Assembly: GCF_002530675.1 (NCBI RefSeq)
Contig: NZ_PCMX01000063.1
Location: forward strand, 1-47,693
DNA: 47,693 bases
Direction: 5' to 3'
From: Flavobacterium columnare NBRC 100251 = ATCC 23463
Lineage (GTDB): Bacteria; Bacteroidota; Bacteroidia; Flavobacteriales; Flavobacteriaceae
Positions 41,641 to 47,693 of this stretch are shown piece after piece; within the stretch, counting starts at the first letter, position 1; each line of letters opens with the position of its first letter. Position numbers and translations under genes: made by a program. The notes beneath the pieces are model-generated. The model did not search any database. It was not told the origin of the DNA and saw only the letters and a list, made by a program, of their open reading frames with translations.

Positions 41641-43887
41641 TTACTCTGTTATATTGCCTTTTGTATATCCGCCACTGCCGTTACTGTATATCTTTGTAAT
41701 TTTTCCTGTTTTTCTAACAGGTTTTCCGTCACTTAAACTATTTATAATTTCCCCTTTAATTAATGCTTTTGGTCTAAGAGATTTCACATAAAAATCAGTC
41801 ATTCCATTGGCTTTTTTCTGGTTATCGGTAAAGCCTGTATTTTTACTCAATTTAGTATCTGCTACACGAATATCTAATTTTACCTCTCCTGTAATATCAT
41901 CTTTTATTTCTCTAACAAAAACAAAATCTGCTATAAAGTATTCTCCTTCTTTAGTACAATCTGTGCTGCCATTAATACAAAACTGTACTTGTTTAAATAT
42001 AGACCTTTTATCCAAATCATAAGTACCATCAGAATCTTTACCAAATTTCTCTCGGAGATCTATGTATACATCACTATTTGGTTGTTTTAGTTGCTCTTCA
42101 ATATGATCCTCAAAATCATTACCCATCTTAAAGTAATTTCTCCTATTTGCATCTTCTTTCGAATACTTTAACCAATCATTAATAGTTGTTATTAGATTAG
42201 TATCTAATGGTATTTCCTCTATAGATTCAGGAGTAAGCAACTCATAATCTTCTGCTTTATAAAGAGGGTCTTGTTTGTGACCAACAAAACCACGAGCGAA
42301 CTGAGGATGCTTGTTTAGAAAATCAGAAAAACCATTAACTTTTTCTAAATCTGCGGTGAATTCTTTTAAGGTACTAGAGGTATTTGTGGCATCTGAAAAT
42401 TTAATGATTTGAGTACGTACTTCATTATTCAACTTATTCAATTCTACTATTGTTGTCCAATCTTTTCTAGCAAATTGCTTTTTATTATCATATAATACAT
42501 CCCATATAGCTATAGTATTCTTACTATACTGTGGTATTTTACCCGAAATGGTAGCATTTGTTTGTTGAATATCATTTAAAAATACTTTTGCATCAGTATT
42601 TAAAGCGATCACACCATCAACTACGGCATTCACATTAGTTTGTAGCAATCCATTGTATAATTTATCAACTCCAGATTTATCATTAGTTTCAGTCAATAAA
42701 GCTTTGAACTTATAGCAGGTAGGTTGTCCAAATTTATCGTATATAGTACACTTTCCATTGTTTTCTTCTTTTTCTTTAAGCTTTTTAGCAGTTTCTGGAG
42801 CTGCATATACAACCTGTGGTTTAGCAGTGGCTGATTGTTCTCTTGCAATAATAAGTTGTATGGTCCCTTGTATTCCTTTGTAATAATTAAGATTATAAGA
42901 AATTAAATTAGTTGCATTTTCACTTGCTTCAATGTAACCTGTAGCAGTGTTTGATTTAGGCATTTGTATCACTTTAGTTTCTGCATTAGTCACAAGTTTA
43001 AGTTCTGGATACAAATCCAATTTTAATGCTGCATTTCCATCAAAAGAGTTTGAAAACGTAGGTGAATTGTAGGTACTACTTATTTTTCCTTCTTTTGTAC
43101 AATTTTTAATCACTGTCAATGCTCCATTTTCTACTGACACAGCTGTTCCTGTAGTATTAGGTGTAAACTTAATTCCTCCTGCGGTATTTTCAAATACTTG
43201 TAATGTTTTTCCGCTATTAACACTCGCAGTGGCTTCATTAAATAATACTGTAATTTCTTCTTCTAATCTTGTTGCCGCAGCAGGATTAAGTTGTTTAAAA
43301 TTTATGTAACCTTTAGAACTTTTATATGTATTCCATACATTTTTAAAAGTATTTACTGTACCTTCAAATGTGGCTACTGATAATTTTAATGCGGCATATA
43401 ACACAAATGCTTTGTTAAAAGTCTCCCAGCCAGCTAAGAAAACTTTCCCTTCTGAAGTAGTAGAAATTTGATTTCTAAAGCTATCAACAGTAAGAGCAGT
43501 AGCTGCATATGCCATATCAAATGTAGCCCATGCACCAGTTGCTCCACCTTGAGCTATGGCGCCAGACCCAAGTGTTCCTAATATAATTCCTACGTTAACC
43601 GCATCAATAGCCTCTCTCTTAAATTTTTCATGTACTAAATAAGACATAAAGAAAGCCGGTAGATAAACAACATCACCCTTTTTAGCATTTAATATGGCTT
43701 CATCATTCTCTAAAATAGTTTTTAATATAGTAAAAGGTTTTAAATTTTCATATTTTACACTTCCATGACTAAGCATAAATGTAGTCCATTCTATTTCAAA
43801 ACTAATCTCTCCCTGATCACTAATACTTGTTTTTTCGTCTTTATAAGCAAAATAATTAAGATCTAATTCTGAGAGTCGCTCTAAAAA
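41641..43887 (-). CDS. Polymorphic toxin with C-terminal PD-(D/E)XK-type nuclease, 5'-truncated
   Basis: The frame is open from the REP boundary (43887) to 41641, about 748 codons; the first Met is at 43776 (711 residues). A Gly/Ala-rich hydrophobic segment (residues ~65-110 from that Met) is followed by a long helical/beta connector. The last ~170 residues look like a restriction-endonuclease-fold toxin: 'MGNDFEDHIEEQL' (helix Glu), 'GEYFIADFVFVRE' (metal Asp), 'DIRVADTKLSKNTGFTDNQ' (D-x-K and Gln). The N-terminal delivery region is missing because REP copy 3 lies there, with an in-frame TGA just inside it. It is followed by immunity A and three displaced tips. Confidence 0.65.
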   Translation of the reverse strand, partial: FLERLSELDLNYFAYKDEKTSISDQGEISFEIEWTTFMLSHGSVKYENLKPFTILKTILENDEAILNAKKGDVVYLPAFFMSYLVHEKFKREAIDAVNVGIILGTLGSGAIAQGGATGAWATFDMAYAATALTVDSFRNQISTTSEGKVFLAGWETFNKAFVLYAALKLSVATFEGTVNTFKNVWNTYKSSKGYINFKQLNPAAATRLEEEITVLFNEATASVNSGKTLQVFENTAGGIKFTPNTTGTAVSVENGALTVIKNCTKEGKISSTYNSPTFSNSFDGNAALKLDLYPELKLVTNAETKVIQMPKSNTATGYIEASENATNLISYNLNYYKGIQGTIQLIIAREQSATAKPQVVYAAPETAKKLKEKEENNGKCTIYDKFGQPTCYKFKALLTETNDKSGVDKLYNGLLQTNVNAVVDGVIALNTDAKVFLNDIQQTNATISGKIPQYSKNTIAIWDVLYDNKKQFARKDWTTIVELNKLNNEVRTQIIKFSDATNTSSTLKEFTADLEKVNGFSDFLNKHPQFARGFVGHKQDPLYKAEDYELLTPESIEEIPLDTNLITTINDWLKYSKEDANRRNYFKMGNDFEDHIEEQLKQPNSDVYIDLREKFGKDSDGTYDLDKRSIFKQVQFCINGSTDCTKEGEYFIADFVFVREIKDDITGEVKLDIRVADTKLSKNTGFTDNQKKANGMTDFYVKSLRPKALIKGEIINSLSDGKPVRKTGKITKIYSNGSGGYTKGNITE

Positions 43888-44291
43888 CCCGATCGCTCAG
43901 ATCTACTCAACATATTTCTCAACGCAACAGTTAGCGCAGAATTGTATTCTGTGCCCACTCCTATTGGCTTTCAAAACAAATATAAAAGTATCACTTCTAG
44001 ATCATTTTCTAAACCTACATAATTTCTTGCAGAACTAAAATAATAATCCTCAGGTAAATCAACCTACAGTTGTAATGGTAATGAAATAGCAATCTTCTGT
44101 TGTTGTGGCTTTGTATTTTGTCGACATGACTTATCTAAATATTTATTACAAAACTAAAAAAACACAATTTATAATTGTGTTTTTTTTAGTTTATTTTCTC
44201 GTCTTTGTGGGCACAGAATACAATTCTGCGCTAACTGCCACGTTGAAAACTAGACGCTTAGATTTGGATTGTGTAAATCCGAGCGATCGGG
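43888..44291 (-). mobile_element. REP/RAYT element copy 3 (internal-deletion derivative)
   Basis: 404 bp, the same deletion derivative as copy 1 with the same internal junction and one extra T in the AT hairpin. It abuts the toxin frame at 43887 on its left. On its right it is followed by a 29-bp transposase fragment and then copy 4. Confidence 0.85.
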
Positions 44292-44320
44292 ATTTTGACA
44301 TAATGCAATAGGCATAAATC
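44292..44320 (-). mobile_element. 29-bp transposase remnant between two element copies
   Basis: Matches the transposase region around codons 52-60 ('AYCIMS') of copy 4, near 44784-44812. The same fragment start follows copy 1 at 38136. It is the residue of an older copy split by two insertions or recombinations. Confidence 0.65.
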
Positions 44321-45120
44321 CCCGATCGCTCAGATCTACTCAACATATTTCTCAACGCAACAGTTAGCGCAGAATTGCATTCTGTGCCCACTCCTATTGG
44401 CTTTCAAAACAAATATAAAAGTATCACTTCTAGATCATTTTCTAAACCTACATAATTTCTTGCAGAACTAAAATAATAATCCTCAGGTAAATCGACAATC
44501 TTATCTTTTACAGGATTAAAATGAATGTACTCTAATTTCTGTTTTATAAATTTATTGCTAAAAATATGTTCTGCGTGATATCCATCTTGCCAAACTTTAT
44601 ACGTTTGATGTCTTTTTAAATGTTCACAAGATTTTTTAAAATAATCCAACATCCATTCGCGTCTGCTTTCAGGTTCATCGATTATAGTTTGAATAATTTT
44701 CTTGGAAGTGAATTTTTTGAAATCACGAATAACATCACTTAGTATAAATCCTGCTGTAGCTTTACAGAGTATATGTATGTGATTTGACATAATGCAATAG
44801 GCATAAATCTCCAAACCTTTCTTTGATTGGCAGTATTGTAATGCGCTTATGATATTTTGCTTTTGATTTAATCTTGTAAAAACATCTATCCAACCTACAG
44901 TTGTAATGGTAATGAAATAGCAATCTTCTGTTGTAGTGGCTTTGTATTTTGTTGACATGGCTTATATACTATTTACTACAAAACTAAAAAAACACAATTT
45001 ATAATTGTGTTTTTTTAGTTTATTTTCTTGTCTTTGTGGGCACAGAATACAATTCTGCGCTAACTGTTTCGTTGAAAACTAGACGTTTAGATTTGGATTG
45101 TGTAAATCCGAGCGATCGGG
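44321..45120 (-). mobile_element. Complete REP/RAYT element (copy 4, 800 bp)
   Basis: Bounded by inverted terminal sequences cccgatcgctc.../...gagcgatcggg. Each end has a REP hairpin (gcgcagaattgcattctgtgc type) with GTGGG on the inner side, so the two REPs face each other around the transposase. A strong AT hairpin (cacaatttataattgtg) lies upstream of the transposase. This is the only copy with an intact gene and is the likely source of the transposase acting on all other copies. No target duplication is visible. Confidence 0.85.
44404..44958 (-). CDS. REP-associated tyrosine transposase (RAYT, Y1/HUH family)
   Basis: 184 residues. The HUH nuclease motif is 'YCIMSNHIHILCKA' (His-Ile-His, residues ~60-66), preceded by the beta strand 'CYFITITTVGWIDVF'. 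The Y1 region 'KLEYIHFNPVKDKIVDLPEDYYFSSARNY' carries the catalytic Tyr and the NPV-x-x-x-x-V pattern typical of RAYTs. These IS200-related enzymes nick at REP hairpins with a GTRG foot, which matches the GTGG seen at both element REPs. Truncated copies of this gene are at 37,817-37,972, 38,136-38,312 and inside copy 3. Confidence 0.92.
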   Translation of the reverse strand: MSTKYKATTTEDCYFITITTVGWIDVFTRLNQKQNIISALQYCQSKKGLEIYAYCIMSNHIHILCKATAGFILSDVIRDFKKFTSKKIIQTIIDEPESRREWMLDYFKKSCEHLKRHQTYKVWQDGYHAEHIFSNKFIKQKLEYIHFNPVKDKIVDLPEDYYFSSARNYVGLENDLEVILLYLF

Positions 45121-45283
45121 AATTTATAGTTTGCAATTCAGAAAAGACTTTCTGCTTTTCTGCATCTGAAATCACCTTAGTATAATCAAATAAATGACTT
45201 TCTGTGGTGTTTACGGCTTTGTTGTCTGGCGAATAGGTTTGATTGGCATTTTTTCCTAAACTATTTATATAGTTTGCATAACT
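45121..45283 (-). pseudogene. Internal fragment of a polymorphic toxin-like gene
   Basis: Bounded by element copies 4 and 5, one frame is open throughout: 'YANYINSLGKNANQTYSPDN', 'KAVNTTESHLFDYTKVISDA', 'EKQKVFSELQTIN'. Neither start nor stop is present. The composition resembles the connector part of flavobacterial toxins, but it could be another secreted protein. It is a true leftover of a coding region cut at both ends. Confidence 0.5.
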
Positions 45284-45549
45284 CCGATCGCTCAGATCTA
45301 CTCAACATATTTCTCAACACAACAGTTAGCGCAGAATTGCATTCTGTGCCCATTCCTATTGGTTTTCAAAACAAATATAAAAGTATTACTTCTAGATCAT
45401 TTTCTAAATCAGCATAATTTCTAGCCGAACTAAAAAACACAATTAAATTGTGCTTTTTTTAGCTTATTTTCTTGCATTTGTGGGCACAGAATGCAATTCT
45501 GCGCTAACTGTTACGCTTAGATTTTGTTTGCGCATATCCAAGCGATCGG
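45284..45549 (-). mobile_element. REP element copy 5 (short, diverged)
   Basis: 266 bp with diverged terminal repeats (ccgatcgctcagat / ccaagcgatcgg), both REP hairpins and a shortened AT hairpin, but only the extreme 3' codons of the transposase. Many substitutions mark it as the oldest copy. The 72 bp to the next gene hold nothing. Confidence 0.8.
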
Positions 45550-45621
45550 ATTAAAAGTGCAACAAAGTAAATGCATTTACTACTAAAACAACATTGTCTT
45601 TATAAAAAGATAAAAGCGGTA

Positions 45622-46083
45622 CTAGACCGCTTTAATTTTTTCCTCTAATTGTGATTTGATAGACAATAAATCTTCTCTGCTCACTTCGTTATCTTCTTGT
45701 AAATCCAAACCATTTAATTTAGCTTCGCAAAGAAGGATAGCGAGTTCAAACAATTCTCTTTTACTAATTGTATTCTCTGCGTCAGCATAATAAACTCGTG
45801 CTTCATCTTCTTTAATTTCTTGGTTATCAAAATCAGCGGGTTGAAAACCTAATGTATATCCATAATGCTCTCTGGTAAAATGCTTTTGGGCTAATACAGA
45901 ATTAATGAATGGCAAAAAATCTTTCCCCATAACTGCACCTAATATTTCTGCTTTATCTCCATATTCAAGATCTTTTTTATTTGCATATACAAACTTTTTA
46001 GCCAACTGTCCAGTCGGATGAGTAAATTGAACATATGCATAATAATCTGATTTGAATATTATTTTTATTGTATTATCCACCAT
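45622..46083 (-). CDS. Putative immunity protein of the EndoU-like toxin
   Basis: 153 residues, acidic overall, no signal. Beta-rich N-terminus ('IKIIFKSDYYAYVQFTHPTG'), 'LGAVMGKDFLPFINSVLAQ' and a helical C-terminus ('REDLLSIKSQLEEKIKAV'). It overlaps the toxin frame by 19 bp, the usual toxin-immunity arrangement, and is intact although its toxin has a nonsense codon. No named family is recognised, and the role rests on position. Confidence 0.6.
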   Translation of the reverse strand: MVDNTIKIIFKSDYYAYVQFTHPTGQLAKKFVYANKKDLEYGDKAEILGAVMGKDFLPFINSVLAQKHFTREHYGYTLGFQPADFDNQEIKEDEARVYYADAENTISKRELFELAILLCEAKLNGLDLQEDNEVSREDLLSIKSQLEEKIKAV

Positions 46084-46904
46084 GAACTTATAATATTTTC
46101 ACCATTAACAGTTTTGTAATGACCCATAATTGTTTTGCCATTCGCAACACCTTTAAAAGTTCTTGGAATAACTTCATTCGTTAAAGGATCAATTACATTA
46201 AAAGTATTTTTATCCATAGCATCTTTAAATGCCCTATATCCTAAATCCTTCATTTGAGCTTCTGGATAAACATTTGGATCATAAACTGTTTTAATATGTG
46301 TTTCTCCATTTTTGACATATTGCCCTGCAATAGGATTACCTGCGTTATCTGCTTGTAAGGTTTTATATTTTATATTTTTAACTCCTGTAACTCCTGACGG
46401 TGTTTCACTAATAACTTCAATTCTACCTCCATTTGAAACTCTTTGAGTATTAAAATTAATTTCGTTGTGACAACCAACTAATCTATTACTATTAAACGTT
46501 GGCTTTCCTGCACCATTTAATGTTACATCATCTACATGTTTAAATGCATCGTCGAGTGTAGAAGCATTTATTTTAAAGCCGTTTTTAATATATTCGGCAA
46601 AGTTCCCCGCCCCTGTAACCCCCATCTGAACCCCTTCACCTGTACAAGTCGAACATTCTTTAACAGGCGGAGAAGATAGTTCTTTTGCTGTACCTTCTGA
46701 GGATACCTCATACTATTTGGTATTATCAGCGCGTTTTATACCATTTTCAAAGATCGTTATAGCACCATCAGTGGTATAAACTTTTTTACCAGTAGCTTGG
46801 GCAAGTGCTTGGGTACTGGTTAAATCATTACAAGATAAAAGTACAATCTCTTTTTTATTTGGATCCAGTTTTTTAGCTAAAATTTCTGCTAATTCCTCTG
46901 GGTT
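46065..46904 (-). pseudogene. EndoU-like polymorphic toxin remnant with in-frame TAG
   Basis: One frame runs from the REP junction (46904) to 46065, about 279 codons, broken only by TAG at 46713-46715. The first part ('PEELAEILAKKLDPNKKEIVLLSCNDLTSTQALAQATGKKVYTT') is the 'LLSCN...ALA-x-x-x-GK-x-V' pre-toxin motif seen in many Rhs-like toxins. A Cys-rich hinge 'CSTCTGEG' follows. The tip (~185 residues) has 'DDAFKHVDD', 'RLVGCHNEINF', 'HIKTVYDPNVYPEAQMKDLGYRAF' and 'FKGVANGKTIMGHYKTVNG', which recall bacterial EndoU RNase toxins (two His and a Lys). A Met at 46625 could still start an intact tip. Confidence 0.55.
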
Positions 46905-46951
46905 AAAAACTAAACGCTTAGATTTGGATTGTGTAAATCCGAGCGATCGGG
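46905..46951 (-). mobile_element. REP element end fragment (copy 6)
   Basis: 47 bp: only the right terminal part (aaaactaaacgcttagat...gagcgatcggg) is left. It joins the EndoU-like toxin frame at 46904 to the duplicated endonuclease V fragment at 46952, so it marks a deletion or recombination between element copies. Confidence 0.75.
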
Positions 46952-47016
46952 TTAAAAAGCACGCCAACACTTTTGGCTGTGTTGTTTACGTAATATACAT
47001 CTATGGCTAGTATCAT
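46952..47016 (-). pseudogene. 5' fragment of the small endonuclease V gene
   Basis: The first 21-22 codons ('MILAIDVYYVNNTAKSVGVLF') are identical in sequence to those of the 35,665-36,177 gene and then run into the REP end, which adds 'NPIARIYTI' and a stop. It is a truncated duplicate. Confidence 0.85.
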
Positions 47017-47693
47017 TTTATAATTCCGTATTGGTTAAGTTCATCATTCATAAAATCGATTCTGAATTGCTCAGGCATCTGTTGGCGAGCAATCTCAATT
47101 GCCTTTTCAAGTACAAAAGGAAGTCTTGTGGATTGCGTTGTTTCTAACACCCAATTTACACTTGTCTCTAAAGAAACCTTATGTCCTATAGAAATATATA
47201 TTGGGTTTGTATTTTCTTTTGTTCGGAGGGCTTTTCCAACTACTTTTTGGTCAAATATAAGTTCTATACGATCTGCTCTTTTATCCCCTAAATCTTCCTT
47301 CTTATAATACCCTACAAGACGTTTTTTGGCGCAACCTATAGTAGGTATATCCAGTTGAATACCCAAAAAAGTTGCCAAGCCCATATTTTTAGGATGCTCT
47401 ATACCGTGTCCATCACAAAAAATAAGTTGGGGTTGTATAGTTAATTTTTCAAAAGCTTTTATTGCCCACTCTGTTTCATTAAATCCAAAAACATCTGGAA
47501 TATGCATAGTAATCTTGTCCTCAGTATAAATTGCTTGATCTACAATTTCTTGACTATTTACATTCATAACTGTGATAACGGCTACAATTACTTGGGTAAT
47601 ATCGTGATAAGCTACTGTTACTCCTCCAATAAATTGCACATCAGTTGGCAGTTGATCCTCGTTTATTGTTTTACCAATTTGTTCTTCTTGCCA
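47013..47693 (-). CDS. Endonuclease V-like protein, duplicated copy (partial at window edge)
   Basis: About 226 codons of the same endonuclease V-like domain as in the 36,174 gene, open to the window edge. It has the same Asp-to-Thr change ('GGVTVAYHD') and 'MHIPDVFGF' wedge, so both copies share these substitutions and differ by few residues ('QVIVAVITVMNV' for 'QKIVAVVTVMDV'). Whether it carries the extra N-terminal domain cannot be seen. Its 3' end overlaps the truncated small paralogue by 4 bp as in the other copy. Confidence 0.8.
   Translation of the reverse strand, partial: WQEEQIGKTINEDQLPTDVQFIGGVTVAYHDITQVIVAVITVMNVNSQEIVDQAIYTEDKITMHIPDVFGFNETEWAIKAFEKLTIQPQLIFCDGHGIEHPKNMGLATFLGIQLDIPTIGCAKKRLVGYYKKEDLGDKRADRIELIFDQKVVGKALRTKENTNPIYISIGHKVSLETSVNWVLETTQSTRLPFVLEKAIEIARQQMPEQFRIDFMNDELNQYGIIK

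Larger units (their letters stand above)
46952..47693. repeat. Right copy of the 742-bp direct repeat
   Basis: Mate of 36113-36854 with no indels. It starts precisely at the REP end and continues past the window edge, so its full length is unknown. Confidence 0.9.

Noticed and set aside
41807..42022. Plus-strand open frame within the large toxin
   Set aside because: It is the complement of the toxin coding frame with no independent support.
37733..46951. CRISPR array suspected from the repeated hairpins
   Set aside because: Repeats are long, inverted, unevenly spaced and linked to a transposase; there are no regular spacers or cas genes.

Overview
The window is low-GC chromosomal DNA from a member of the Flavobacteriaceae (Bacteroidetes), most likely genus Flavobacterium or a close relative. 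The evidence is the gene content and order (hup-fmt-recQ, DUF493-DUF4290-murA, dnaA with a low-molecular-weight phosphatase, dapF-GNAT-mltG), gene starts without Shine-Dalgarno sequences, and promoters of the Bacteroidetes type (TTG, about 19-21 nt, TANNTTTG) in front of several genes.

Positions 1-35,300 are a conventional core-genome segment. They hold one tRNA-Met and genes for translation (fmt, hisS, prmC), replication and repair (dnaA, recQ, xerD, hup), cell wall (murA with Asp in place of the catalytic Cys, dapF, mltG, a LysM-NlpC/P60 hydrolase), metabolism (gap, aroQ, ribD, a class IV aminotransferase), an HtrA-type protease, outer-membrane beta-barrels, transporters and acetyltransferases. 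Small additions here include a 31-residue membrane peptide gene between the phosphatase and an rsmI-like methylase, two intergenic inverted-repeat elements, and an operon pairing a membrane acyltransferase with a secreted DUF1214-like protein.

Positions 35,600-47,693 form an accessory island of polymorphic-toxin debris and working modules, almost all on the minus strand. It begins with two overlapping endonuclease V-like genes. The larger has an unrelated N-terminal domain and lacks the usual first catalytic Asp. Its C-terminal part is repeated almost exactly 10,839 bp away at the right edge, so the island is bracketed by a 742-bp direct repeat. Between the repeats lie a truncated deaminase-type toxin, a large PD-(D/E)XK-type toxin followed by three start-less orphan toxin C-termini that alternate with three mosaic immunity genes, an orphan coding fragment, and an EndoU-like toxin with one in-frame stop followed by its putative immunity gene.

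These pieces are separated by six copies or part-copies of a REP/RAYT element. One 800-bp copy carries an intact REP-associated tyrosine transposase. Two are about 403-bp internal-deletion derivatives and the others are fragments. Several toxin fragments stop or start exactly at an element end, which suggests that REP-element insertion, together with recombination between conserved cassette segments, has cut up and reassorted this toxin/immunity repertoire. This island is the most interesting part of the window.
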